Virus record (IMG/VR): IMGVR_UViG_3300023223_001411
Location: 1 to 46,259 of that record
Source of the DNA: a virus
Strand: one strand, 5' to 3'
Length of the DNA: 46,259 nucleotides
Part shown: in pieces, positions 40,024 through 46,259 of the stretch
Numbering within the stretch: the stretch's first letter is position 1
How the letters are laid out: every line of letters begins with the position of its first letter
Notes under the pieces: model-generated
The model's input: only the letters and a program-made list of their open reading frames with translations
Told to the model about the DNA's origin: nothing
The model's database searches: none
Position numbers and translations under genes: made by a program

Positions 40024-40268
40024 TACTCCTCCTTTTCGGCATCAGCTATCCAGCTTGCCCGGCGCGGATCACCATACATCCGCTGTTGCAAAGCCAAATA
40101 GCGATCTAACACCGCGTTTTGAATTCTGATCGCATTGTTTGAAATCTTGCGCTGTTTTTTCAGTGCATACTCGAGCATGAGATTTTCATGCTTCACCTGC
40201 GCTGATTGTTTGATCAGATTATGTCTGGACCTAAACCAATCGGTGAATATAAACCAAAATCGAGTCAA
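40023..40268 (-). CDS. Basic helical protein, 81 aa
   Basis: Starts MTRFWFIFTDWF, an amphipathic, aromatic start that may touch the membrane, then a long basic helix. Overlaps the next gene as TAATG-type contact. No family recognised. Confidence 0.5.
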   Translation of the reverse strand: MTRFWFIFTDWFRSRHNLIKQSAQVKHENLMLEYALKKQRKISNNAIRIQNAVLDRYLALQQRMYGDPRRASWIADAEKEE

Positions 40269-40348
40269 TACTTTATCTGCCCTGATTTCGGTGGCTTGGG
40301 TTTGGGTTTCGGTTTGGGCTTTTTCTTACCCGGTTTACCTTTCGCCAT
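40265..40348 (-). CDS. 27-aa Lys-Pro repeat peptide
   Basis: Starts MAKGKPGKKK with AGGAAAA before the ATG, then KPKPKPKP and a short tail SGQIKY. It overlaps the next gene by four bases and the upstream gene by 14. The repeat and coupling support it; a nucleic-acid-binding role is possible. Confidence 0.5.
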   Translation of the reverse strand: MAKGKPGKKKPKPKPKPKPPKSGQIKY

Positions 40349-40781
40349 TTTTCCTCTTTTCAATCATCGTCTCTAACAGATTATCAACTGCCGCGTCATC
40401 CTTCTCTGTTATAGTACGATTTAAATTTAAATTTACATTTTTGGACGTAACTTCTGACTTGCTGATATGGGTAAGCTTCTTAATGAACATGGCCGCACCA
40501 AGAGCTATTTTTTCGTTTTCTGAATCCATTGACTTGTCAATTACATTATCTGCTTTATGGTCCTTCTTAGCCTCTGCCAAGTCCCTCATATACTTCACCA
40601 CATCACCTAAGCCATTGTACTTTTTCATCCAGCTATAACAAGCTACAGGAGTAACGCCCATTTTTTGTGCTGTAAGACTTATCTTATGATTGCACATAGG
40701 TAAGTACTGAAGGAAGGCGCGTATCTTGACTTCCATTTCTGGATTCTCGCTAAACGGCTCCTGCGGTATAAGACTATTCAT
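40335..40781 (-). CDS. Probable small terminase subunit
   Basis: A 148-residue protein with an HTH (KISLTAQKMGVTPVACYSWM), central oligomerisation helices (AEAKKDHKADNVIDKSM ... ALGAAMFIKKL) and an acidic C-terminus (TEKDDAAVDNLLETM). The form and place upstream of terL suit a TerS. It overlaps the next gene by four bases. Confidence 0.65.
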   Translation of the reverse strand: MNSLIPQEPFSENPEMEVKIRAFLQYLPMCNHKISLTAQKMGVTPVACYSWMKKYNGLGDVVKYMRDLAEAKKDHKADNVIDKSMDSENEKIALGAAMFIKKLTHISKSEVTSKNVNLNLNRTITEKDDAAVDNLLETMIEKRKNGER

Positions 40782-41047
40782 GCAGGCAAATGTGAATTAA
40801 GATAAATTTTTCTCTGCGCATTCCCCTTGTATTCCGGGTCACGAAATTTAACGGTGTCCTGCACAGTGACAAACTCATCGTTGGTTGCAACCATAATTTC
40901 ATTCTTATCAATGGGAATCATGCATTCCTTTTCTTTCCACGAGCCAATGTCTTCCCACATATTATGATGTCTGTATTTTACGACAATGAATCGGCCCTCG
41001 TTGGCCTTGCCTTCTTTAGTGGTAATACTTTTAATCTCCTTTGCCAT
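40778..41047 (-). CDS. Hypothetical protein, 89 aa
   Basis: Basic to neutral, beta-rich protein (RFIVVKYRHHNMWEDIG). Starts inside the end of the co-chaperonin gene. No family recognised. Confidence 0.55.
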   Translation of the reverse strand: MAKEIKSITTKEGKANEGRFIVVKYRHHNMWEDIGSWKEKECMIPIDKNEIMVATNDEFVTVQDTVKFRDPEYKGNAQRKIYLNSHLPA

Positions 41048-41507
41048 TGTCTACCCCCGCTGTTGCCAGAGTTTCGGCTGGACCACTTGCTAAGTCCGCG
41101 TCCTGTTGCTCCAGATTTTTACGTTGCTGTTCCATTAACTCTTCATACTCCCTATCTGAATAGTAATTGACACGACAGACAATATCAGCTGGGTCAATCA
41201 TCCTATAGGTATTCCCGCCGTCACGAACATCAAACCCGGCGTTGCGAGCAAACATGATTCGGTCCCCACTGAAGATATCAGGGATATGGATTATTCCGTG
41301 CTCATTTGCGAGGCTGGACCCGACCGCGACCACAACTCCCATTTCTGGCGTGCGCTTTAGTACATCACCATTAACAATGATACCGCCTTTTGTCTTCTCC
41401 ACATCGGTAACTGGTTTAACCAGAATACGCGGACCAATGGGTTCTAATATTACAATACGTTTCTGATCTTTCTGTTTATCAGAGATCAATGGTTTCCTTG
41501 GTGGCAT
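41031..41507 (-). CDS. GroES-like co-chaperonin with C-terminal extension
   Basis: A 158-residue protein. Residues 23-113 have the Cpn10 pattern: IGPRILVKPV, the mobile-loop part KTKGGIIVNGDV, GVVVAVGSS, HIPDIFSGDRIMFARNAG and YRMIDPADIVCRV. Host GroES is about 95 residues; here a 22-residue basic N-terminal addition and a 45-residue Gln/Glu-rich C-terminal helix are added. AAAGGAG precedes the ATG. Probably redirects host GroEL to phage coat or other virion proteins, as T4 gp31 does. Confidence 0.82.
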   Translation of the reverse strand: MPPRKPLISDKQKDQKRIVILEPIGPRILVKPVTDVEKTKGGIIVNGDVLKRTPEMGVVVAVGSSLANEHGIIHIPDIFSGDRIMFARNAGFDVRDGGNTYRMIDPADIVCRVNYYSDREYEELMEQQRKNLEQQDADLASGPAETLATAGVDNGKGD

Positions 41508-41524
41508 ATAGCTCCTTTAAGTGG

Positions 41525-41582
41525 ATTTGCGGGGACGTCCAAATTTCAGAGGCTCCTTGCGGTTCACCCCGTCCCCGCAAAT
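41525..41582 (-). promoter_or_regulatory. 13-bp perfect hairpin before the co-chaperonin gene
   Basis: ATTTGCGGGGACG at 41525-41537 and its exact complement at 41570-41582, separated by 32 bases. It ends eight bases before the AAAGGAG of the co-chaperonin gene on the minus strand. No T-run follows in that direction. The loop contains its own AAGGAG-like string (GCAAGGAGCC). Possible translational control or RNA stabiliser; on the plus strand it could act as a terminator. Confidence 0.65.
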
Positions 41583-41585
41583 ATT

Positions 41586-41780
41586 TTATTTGTTATTAAA
41601 TGCGTTACCCGGACCAGAGATGTTATTCTGCCGGATAGTTTTCGCATCAGTTTCAGCTTTCGGATTCCTTACTCCCATTGCACCAGTTGCTTTTATGGTG
41701 GCTTTCTGAACATCCATTACCTGATGAGTTGTTTTATCCAGATGGGAACTGGACACCTTTTTGATTTTATCTGTTGCCAT
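41586..41780 (-). CDS. Small protein, 64 aa
   Basis: Lys/Thr/Ala-rich, low complexity and without cysteine; starts MATDKIKKVS. No membrane segment. No family recognised. Confidence 0.5.
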   Translation of the reverse strand: MATDKIKKVSSSHLDKTTHQVMDVQKATIKATGAMGVRNPKAETDAKTIRQNNISGPGNAFNNK

Positions 41781-41781
41781 T

Positions 41782-42084
41782 TTATTTCTCCTCTGCTTTA
41801 ATCTGGGTTTTTACGTCTGCAATGACTTCGAGCCATTCTTTACTGTGGGCGTTTACGTGGTGCTTTGCTAAATACATCGCTACAATCCTGCGATGATTTG
41901 TTTCAATAAATTCCCAATCGACAGCGGTCATACCGCCATCAAAAAATACTCCCTTTAGCGCCTGCAAATGCGGATCGCTATATTCATCTATCATATATAT
42001 TCCTCCAAATGGGTTAATTTCTAATCGCTCAATGTAAGCAACTATTTCATCCAACTTTGCCAGCGTGAATTTGTCATTGCTCAT
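41782..42084 (-). CDS. Hypothetical protein, 100 aa
   Basis: Soluble helical protein, starts MSNDKFTLAK; mid pattern GGMTAVDWEFIETNHRRIVAM. Its start lies 11 bases inside the previous gene. No family recognised. Confidence 0.55.
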   Translation of the reverse strand: MSNDKFTLAKLDEIVAYIERLEINPFGGIYMIDEYSDPHLQALKGVFFDGGMTAVDWEFIETNHRRIVAMYLAKHHVNAHSKEWLEVIADVKTQIKAEEK

Positions 42085-42286
42085 TCGCCAATATTCGTTC
42101 CAACTTATCTAATGATTCCGCCTTTATATGGTCGCGCTCCACTCCACGTTTGAATGCTTCTCTCAACTGGGAATGGATACGCTGTTTTCCAAGGCCAGTC
42201 ATAATTACCCGTGAATGAAAATCAATCCAGTATTCCTGCGATCCACGTTCCCACGTTTCACGTGAAACACTATCCGCAGTATTCAG
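42074..42286 (-). CDS. Small protein, apparent CTG start, 70 aa
   Basis: The frame is closed by TAA six codons upstream of CTG 42286. No ATG, GTG or TTG lies before residue 29. CTG overlaps the previous stop as CTGA, and AAAGGA is about eight bases upstream. The helical protein contains WERGSQEYWIDF and REAFKRGVERDHIKAE. Same start geometry as the gene at 17305. Confidence 0.5.
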   Translation of the reverse strand: MNTADSVSRETWERGSQEYWIDFHSRVIMTGLGKQRIHSQLREAFKRGVERDHIKAESLDKLERILANEQ

Positions 42287-42423
42287 CGCTTTTTCCTTTT
42301 TTTAGATTTTCCAGCTTTATTCAATGCGGCTCCGACAGCTACATCATGCGGCTTGCCGGTGCGCTTCAACTCACGAATATTAGCGGAAATCGTTTTTTTG
42401 CTACTTCCCTTTTTTAATGGCAC
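42283..42423 (-). CDS. Small basic conserved phage peptide, GTG start
   Basis: A 46-residue peptide: MPLKKGSSKKTISANI, then RTGKPHDVAVGAAL and a Lys/Arg tail. I recognise this as a very common short phage peptide (MPLKKGSS..TISANI.E....GKP..QAVAIAL). It starts at GTG inside the end of the upstream gene. Function unknown. Confidence 0.65.
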   Translation of the reverse strand: MPLKKGSSKKTISANIRELKRTGKPHDVAVGAALNKAGKSKKRKKR

Positions 42424-42667
42424 GCTTTTTCGCCGTCTTTTTAATTTTGGAAGGAATCATGCTCTCCCGCTCATCTTTGATTGGTCCCCTGTCTTCAGCG
42501 ACGGGTTCCGCCACTTCAATGTGATTGTCGCATCTTGTGCCGAAGTTGGCAAAGAAGGATAGAGCTACCATGTTTTCTTGGTTCTCCGGGTAACCAGCCC
42601 GTTTACAGGTTTTACTACGCGGACACTTTACGAAGTCCACACAATAGGTCATTTCAGTTGATAACAT
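42401..42667 (-). CDS. Cys-rich protein, paralogue of 2289-2612
   Basis: An 88-residue protein with CVDFVKCPRSKTCKRAGYP, then SFFANFGTRCDNHIEV, the same order as the early protein at 2289. A basic Lys-rich tail replaces the helical tail of that protein. GAAAGG precedes the ATG. Probably zinc-binding. Confidence 0.6.
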   Translation of the reverse strand: MLSTEMTYCVDFVKCPRSKTCKRAGYPENQENMVALSFFANFGTRCDNHIEVAEPVAEDRGPIKDERESMIPSKIKKTAKKRAIKKGK

Positions 42668-42822
42668 TATGATTTACCTTTCTTCTTTTTCTTGTCTACT
42701 GACGCTGTTTTACCCCGGCGGCCCATTGAACCACCACCTAATTTATCTGCCAGTGAGCCAGTTTTAAGTGCTTTTTGAATTATCTTCTCCTTTTTGGTCA
42801 ACTTCTTTTTTGGTCCTGCCAT
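42667..42822 (-). CDS. Small Lys/Gly-rich peptide, 51 aa
   Basis: Starts MAGPKKKLTKKEKII with GGAGTAATT before it. Basic ends around a Gly-rich middle (LGGGSMGRRGKT). It is TAATG-coupled to the next gene. Nucleic-acid binding is possible; no family recognised. Confidence 0.55.
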   Translation of the reverse strand: MAGPKKKLTKKEKIIQKALKTGSLADKLGGGSMGRRGKTASVDKKKKKGKS

Positions 42823-42834
42823 AATTACTCCTTT

Positions 42835-43242
42835 TTATGATCCAAATATCCCATCCAGAAATTCAGTCCTGTCAGGGAACATTAATTTAATTTTAGTTTG
42901 TAGGTCCGAAGAAATATTCTTATTATCCCCGGCTTTAATTTTATCGAAATCATCTTGATACCCGCTGGGCACTGCGAACACGAATGTTGCGTATTCTGGG
43001 TCTTGCGTATCGTCGTAGTCCGCAGTGTAGCCAGATCGGGTTTTAAGGGCGTCGATTTCCGTGGCATATACAGCCCGGTTCGCACCGCCCGCGCGCGCGT
43101 ATATCTGAATTTGATCGTCGTGTTCAGGTTTATATTCATCTGCTATGTATACATCCTGATATGCCGGGATATCCGACCGGTTGATTCCCAGCATAGGAAG
43201 TAACCATATGTTATGTGCATCCATTCCATCTCTATGTGGCAT
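42835..43242 (-). CDS. Hypothetical protein, 135 aa
   Basis: Acidic, Asp/Tyr-rich soluble protein starting MPHRDGMDAHNIW; ends DRTEFLDGIFGS. No family recognised. It overlaps the next upstream gene by 11 bases. Confidence 0.55.
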   Translation of the reverse strand: MPHRDGMDAHNIWLLPMLGINRSDIPAYQDVYIADEYKPEHDDQIQIYARAGGANRAVYATEIDALKTRSGYTADYDDTQDPEYATFVFAVPSGYQDDFDKIKAGDNKNISSDLQTKIKLMFPDRTEFLDGIFGS

Positions 43243-43405
43243 TTTTGGGCTCCATTTTTATCATAAAAGGTGAATTAGTTTGTAACCAAAAGTTCAATAT
43301 TTTCTCCAGCATATCGCATTCATATTGATTCTCTCCATCCAGAGTATAAACTTTGTATTCGTAATCCTTTTGTATATTGGGCAATGCGTGTATACTAAGT
43401 TCCAT
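43232..43405 (-). CDS. Hypothetical small protein, 57 aa
   Basis: Starts MELSIHALPN and includes VYTLDGENQYECDMLEKI. No clear ribosome site beyond an AATGAAA string; the 11-base overlap with the next gene supports it. Confidence 0.45.
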   Translation of the reverse strand: MELSIHALPNIQKDYEYKVYTLDGENQYECDMLEKILNFWLQTNSPFMIKMEPKNAT

Positions 43406-43462
43406 TTTTCATTTCATTGGTCAGAGCATTCTGTGTCGGGTAGCTTTTCCGCTCGGTGATAA

Positions 43463-43615
43463 CTACCCTAATCCGGGTTCACTTTGTTTTTCAGTCCGTC
43501 GCTCTGACAAGCAATTATTCTTTATTTTCATGCATCCACGGCAGAACCAGCCTATGTTATGCAATACCATCATTGTTCTACATTCCGGGCATTTCAGCGT
43601 ATCCTTGAATTCCAT
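43463..43615 (-). CDS. Mini zinc-ribbon protein, 50 aa
   Basis: CPECRTMMVLHNIGWFCRGC gives C-x2-C-x13-C-x2-C, a standard zinc ribbon. TAATG-coupled to the upstream gene. The 57-base gap after it holds one arm of an 8-bp inverted repeat (43420-43427 with 43501-43508). Confidence 0.6.
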   Translation of the reverse strand: MEFKDTLKCPECRTMMVLHNIGWFCRGCMKIKNNCLSERRTEKQSEPGLG

Positions 43616-43950
43616 TATAGCCGCTCATCCAGTGCTTTATGGGTAACCAGTATAGTTTCCCAGTCATCCAGCATTTCAAGGTGTGGATCGCAGAAACAGT
43701 CAGAACCGTCTTTATCCAGTCTATGCGGCCGCTTATCATTCACCGGGTATACATGGCGATATTTGACTAAATTATCATCGTCAGCATCTTCCCACTGTCC
43801 TTCAATCAGTATCAGGTTTTCCCAACGCTCAGGATTCTTACCTCGGTCCACATATACGCCATTAACGAATTTCACCATGGCATCTTGGCAAACGCACAAT
43901 TCCACTGGTAAGTCGCAATCGTTATGTACCGGGTAGCTATCAGGTATCAT
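43615..43950 (-). CDS. Cys/His conserved phage protein, 111 aa
   Basis: The C-terminal half, RHVYPVNDKRPHRLDKD, then CFCDP and VTHKALDERL, fits a common short phage protein (HviPinDlreH ... CWC.P ... vvHnalDgRE). The N-terminal part has two extra Cys (ELCVCQDA) in an ASP-rich context. A second copy of the motif lies at 44588. Function unknown; metal binding likely. Confidence 0.62.
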   Translation of the reverse strand: MIPDSYPVHNDCDLPVELCVCQDAMVKFVNGVYVDRGKNPERWENLILIEGQWEDADDDNLVKYRHVYPVNDKRPHRLDKDGSDCFCDPHLEMLDDWETILVTHKALDERL

Positions 43951-44236
43951 ATTCTTCCATTTTCCGTTTTATATTTTTAAGTGTTTGAAATTGGCCCAAC
44001 AACCACGCTCTGCTCTCCACATTTTCCGAATTAAGCTTATCTGCACATTCATTTAAACATTTATTGATATAGCTCTCTAATTTCACACGTTTACGGATAT
44101 ATGGTCGTACACTGTCTAAATGGGCATTCAGGTCTGGTTCTGGCATGGGTACAGCCTTTTGACCAAATATCTCAGGAACTTCATTAAAGGGTATATTGCT
44201 AAAAGCAATCTTACCTATTTGCATGTCCTTATCCAT
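43940..44236 (-). CDS. Hypothetical helical protein, 98 aa
   Basis: Starts MDKDMQIGKI. A helical C-terminal half with RVKLESYINKCLNEC and QTLKNIKRKMEE. Overlaps both neighbours by 8-11 bases. No family recognised. Confidence 0.55.
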   Translation of the reverse strand: MDKDMQIGKIAFSNIPFNEVPEIFGQKAVPMPEPDLNAHLDSVRPYIRKRVKLESYINKCLNECADKLNSENVESRAWLLGQFQTLKNIKRKMEEYDT

Positions 44237-44375
44237 TTATACCATACCCAGACTTATCAGCTTCTACCTGTATCCATATAGCAACAGTTTCATGTCGTGC
44301 TGAACGCCAATCCAGCTTATGTACCACAAATGAGCACCTAACAAAGAATTCCAATACTTCACCGAATAATGCCAT
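44229..44375 (-). CDS. Small protein, 48 aa
   Basis: GAGGGA nine bases before the ATG; MALFGEVLEFF then WIQVEADKSGYGING. No family recognised. Coupled by an eight-base overlap. Confidence 0.5.
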   Translation of the reverse strand: MALFGEVLEFFVRCSFVVHKLDWRSARHETVAIWIQVEADKSGYGING

Positions 44376-44387
44376 TACTGTGGTCCC

Positions 44388-44588
44388 TCATTTGACAGCC
44401 TCTAATTTCTCAGCCAATATCACTGAACAGGCCTCATTTGGTCCTATACGCCTATTAAGTGAATTTTCCACGTATTTAACCGCTATATCTATAGCATCGT
44501 CCTTACGACGCAATGTTGACTCCGAGCCTATTGCGTCGTCCCATGGGGATATTACCACTACTAAGGTCAAGGTTATGGTTGCTGGCAT
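44388..44588 (-). CDS. Small protein, 66 aa
   Basis: Starts MPATITLTLVVVIS, then ESTLRRKDDAIDIAVKYVE, with TAATG coupling to the upstream gene. Probably a soluble alpha/beta protein. No family recognised. Confidence 0.5.
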   Translation of the reverse strand: MPATITLTLVVVISPWDDAIGSESTLRRKDDAIDIAVKYVENSLNRRIGPNEACSVILAEKLEAVK

Positions 44589-44776
44589 TATTTCTCCTTA
44601 TGATGAACCACAATAGAGCCATTACCCTTATGAGTGTGATTTGGGTCACATGAACAGGCTGTACCATCATCAGTGTTATGTTGGCCTATTTCCTTGTCAG
44701 GCACTATATGGACATAATGAATAGTCATAGTACTAAAGTTCATATGTACCGGAGCTATGGCACGGACTTTCACCAT
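44588..44776 (-). CDS. Cys/His short phage protein, paralogue of 43615-43950
   Basis: Contains YVHIVPDKEIGQHNTDD, then CSCDP and IVVHHKEK, the same motif order as the protein at 43615. Start uncertain: ATG 44776, 44743 or 44728 are all possible. The last would follow the stop of the small frame at 44733. Confidence 0.55.
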   Translation of the reverse strand: MVKVRAIAPVHMNFSTMTIHYVHIVPDKEIGQHNTDDGTACSCDPNHTHKGNGSIVVHHKEK

Positions 44777-44852
44777 ATTTTAGGTAGTTGGCTTCACCCT
44801 TGAGATACACCGTACGGGCAATCTTACCTCCCTTTTCATAGTTCCGGTACAT
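44733..44852 (-). CDS. Possible 39-aa protein
   Basis: ATG 44852 overlaps the previous stop as TGATG; MYRNYEKGGKIARTVYL, ending in SSGTYEL. If it is real, its neighbour at 44588 probably starts at 44728. Support is translational coupling only. Confidence 0.35.
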   Translation of the reverse strand: MYRNYEKGGKIARTVYLKGEANYLKYGESPCHSSGTYEL

Positions 44853-45205
44853 CATTTCTTTTGTGCTGTTATATGTCTCAGTGCATCCAATATATCGTCT
44901 CCCAATTCTCGATCTGGTGTCATTTGCGCATATTCTTCTAAAAGCGGTGTAGCTAAAGCGTCATGAAAACTAAACACTATCTTATCCGGTCCTATATCCG
45001 GATATTTATCACTCTGAAACTGACCTTTATCGTTAATGTGGTGTCCTATTACTTCACACTTCTTACAATACCAGCCCATACCAGTGTTTTTAAGCTCTGT
45101 ACGGCATTTATCACAATACTTGATATCATCCGTCTCTAAGGTTGTAAGCACTATCTGCCCATACGTCCTGCCGTCACAATCAGTATCAAGAACTATTTTA
45201 CTCAT
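44852..45205 (-). CDS. Zinc-ribbon protein, 117 aa
   Basis: CDKC and CKKC (17 bases of protein apart, with YC between) form a zinc ribbon in the first third. The acidic rest includes IVFSFHDALATP and ELGDDILDAL. Overlaps the upstream gene by eight bases. Confidence 0.6.
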   Translation of the reverse strand: MSKIVLDTDCDGRTYGQIVLTTLETDDIKYCDKCRTELKNTGMGWYCKKCEVIGHHINDKGQFQSDKYPDIGPDKIVFSFHDALATPLLEEYAQMTPDRELGDDILDALRHITAQKK

Positions 45206-45347
45206 TGAGAAACTTATCTATAAATTCTTTAATTATTGGTCCATCCTTAATGCAGTCCGGGCACAGTATTGAATTAATCTTTCGATCATTCTTGCTTATT
45301 GGCTTGAAGCAACTCTGACATATTCCCTTAATTACTGATTTTGGCAC
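45198..45347 (-). CDS. Mini zinc-ribbon protein, GTG start, 49 aa
   Basis: GTG at 45347 with AAGGGG ten bases upstream. CQSC and CPDC pairs in MPKSVIKGICQSCFKPI, then LCPDCIKDG. Overlaps the next gene by eight bases. Confidence 0.55.
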   Translation of the reverse strand: MPKSVIKGICQSCFKPISKNDRKINSILCPDCIKDGPIIKEFIDKFLNE

Positions 45348-45407
45348 TTATCAAAAACCCCTTATTTTAAACAACTAAATGAACTTTGCTCACTACGGAT
45401 ATAAGGA

Positions 45408-45734
45408 CTATAATGTCCTTAAGCCTCCACGAGACATTTTATCCAAGAAATCCATCATATTGTCCCAAAGACCCTCTTCAATTGGCGTCAAATCCTCTGT
45501 ATTTTCAAATAGATCCATATCACGCTTTACACCATGAAGAGCTATTTCAGCCTTACGTAACAATATTACCGCCTCCTGCAAGTCATCTGTAGCAATATCA
45601 AACTTCTCATAAGCCTTTTCATACCCCTCTACATACGACTGCCTATACGAGAGCAAATCCTCTTCAGACGTTACGGTGTTATGCCTAAGCTCATTTACGT
45701 GAGCATCTGCATGGCCATCTGTACTTTCAAACAT
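45408..45734 (-). CDS. Hypothetical helical protein, 108 aa
   Basis: Acidic helical protein with repeated EGYEKAYEKFDIA and ILLRKAEIAL segments and a basic end (RGGLRTL). A short hairpin (AAGGAC-TATAAT-GTCCTT) overlaps its 3' end near 45411-45428. No family recognised. Confidence 0.55.
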   Translation of the reverse strand: MFESTDGHADAHVNELRHNTVTSEEDLLSYRQSYVEGYEKAYEKFDIATDDLQEAVILLRKAEIALHGVKRDMDLFENTEDLTPIEEGLWDNMMDFLDKMSRGGLRTL

Positions 45735-45753
45735 TCAAGTCTCCATTTCGGGC

Positions 45754-45999
45754 TTATATAAACCTACCACAGTTAAAACAATGCAGTAGCCTTCCCTCAT
45801 GCGGTTCTGCTATATCCTTAACATTCCTATGTCCAAATAACCAACAACCAATAAACCTATTAAAATAACCATAAAACGTATCCTGCATGAAATAACTACC
45901 CAACCATACTTTATACCTAAAGAAATGGCTGATATTCTTATGTTTATTAAAACTAAACAGGTACTGCCAAAAGTTCATCGATTCTCTACTTGCTGACAT
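45754..45999 (-). CDS. First gene of the leftward block, 81 aa
   Basis: Starts MSASRESMNFW; rich in aromatic residues; the end CWLFGHRNVKD ... LHCFNCGRF looks like a zinc finger (C/H plus C-x2-C). GGAGCC precedes the ATG. No family recognised. Confidence 0.55.
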   Translation of the reverse strand: MSASRESMNFWQYLFSFNKHKNISHFFRYKVWLGSYFMQDTFYGYFNRFIGCWLFGHRNVKDIAEPHEGRLLHCFNCGRFI

Positions 46000-46115
46000 A
46001 TACGGCTCCTATTATAAATATTTTACTAAAAATAATTTATGAGTACACCTCCTGACCCCCAGTGCCGGGGTGGCTGAATCGAAAAAGGGGGACCGGGGGG
46101 TGTCGGTATTGAGGG
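46000..46115. promoter_or_regulatory. GC-rich gap before the terminal repeat
   Basis: No gene. An AT-rich part next to the leftward gene has TATAAT at about 46009-46014 (minus strand), but no good -35 lies 17 bases away. Bases 46050-46105 are G/C-rich with runs of C and G (CCCCC, GGGGG, GGGGGG), unlike the surrounding DNA. This island could be a packaging or regulatory site; a partial tRNA-like string in it (GGGGTGGCTGAA) does not extend to a full tRNA. Confidence 0.4.
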
Positions 46116-46259
46116 TATCAGCATTATTTATATTACTGTACATCATATCTATTCTGTACATATTTCTAGGTCAATACCCCTATTTGCTAGGCGGAATGCA
46201 CATATTCATACACATGTACTTTTAAATGTCTATAATTGTGTTGTACACAAAGGGGTTTC
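46116..46259. repeat. 144-bp terminal direct repeat, right copy
   Basis: Exact copy of 1-144; see that entry. Its left border abuts the GC-rich island at 46050-46115. Confidence 0.95.

Noticed and set aside
43420-43508. 8-bp inverted repeat GTCAGAGC ... GCTCTGAC as a terminator
   Set aside because: Arms are 73 bases apart, partly inside a coding gene, and no T-run follows in the direction of transcription.
46050-46110. tRNA-Leu/Ser-like 5' string in the GC-rich island
   Set aside because: Only the first ~15 bases resemble a tRNA; no anticodon arm, T-arm or matching acceptor strand follows.
1-46259. CRISPR array
   Set aside because: No set of regularly spaced repeats is visible; the Cas4-like nuclease belongs to the recombination module.

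Overview
The window reads as one complete temperate bacteriophage genome of short-tailed (podovirus) architecture. Bases 1-144 recur exactly at 46116-46259, so the unique length is 46,115 bp and the sequence either is a circle opened in an intergenic region or carries a 144-bp direct terminal repeat. The virion set (P22-type portal, a capsid protein of the P22/N4-gp56/DUF4043 kind, scaffold, connector with nozzle-like protein, and a run of Gly/Ala/Gln-rich internal proteins that look like ejection proteins) fits a podovirus. A tyrosine integrase sits next to an attP that carries the 3' half of a tRNA-Lys(UUU) gene, which makes the phage temperate. Two clues point to a host in or near Fibrobacterota/Chitinivibrionia: a TIGR02147-family regulator (10174-11004) and a secreted FN3-DUF2341-LamG protein (31470-32936). 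Both families are typical of that group; TIGR02147 also occurs in Bdellovibrio relatives. The host call is inference.

Layout. (1) 286-3978, rightward: small early genes, first membrane peptides, then short soluble proteins, closed by a terminator at 3984-4025. (2) 4115-4786: an isolated DUF3800 gene that looks like an accessory (moron) gene. (3) 4804-5282: a perfect-consensus promoter, a folded leader of about 170 nt, a 62-aa gene and two tandem terminators. (4) 5301-9826: recombination and replication operon with a Cas4-like nuclease, a Sak4-like ATPase, a probable ssDNA-binding protein, a replisome organiser, a VRR-NUC nuclease and a small HTH protein. (5) 13162-9823, leftward: eight small genes ending with TIGR02147 and two short proteins. 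(6) 13180-13418: attP, with the tRNA-Lys core flanked by four copies of ATTTGTGYAT. (7) 15449-13432, leftward: HTH protein, a protein with an integrase-arm-like N-terminus plus HTH, and the integrase. (8) 15593-18778, rightward from a divergent promoter: degenerate nuclease-like protein, ParB-like protein and small conserved phage proteins. (9) 45999-18747, one leftward block of 27 kb. It runs through about 20 mini-genes (many zinc ribbons), a GroES-like co-chaperonin, small and large terminase, portal, scaffold, coat, two signal-peptide proteins, connector, nozzle, fibres and spike, a possible lysis group (MscS-like membrane protein, phospholipase A2-like protein), four internal virion proteins and an M15 endolysin.

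How it works together. After injection, the structured leader and tandem terminators at 4.8-5.3 kb look placed to control entry into the replication/recombination operon. Integration would use the int operon and attP. On insertion, the host tRNA-Lys would be restored and its transcript would point into the leftward operon at 13.2-9.8 kb. No classical CI/Cro pair is recognisable, so the lysogeny switch is an open question. Candidates are the TIGR02147 protein, the two HTH proteins in front of int, and the folded leader. Many genes are coupled by ATGA, GTGA or TAATG overlaps; two genes appear to start with CTG in a CTGA overlap.
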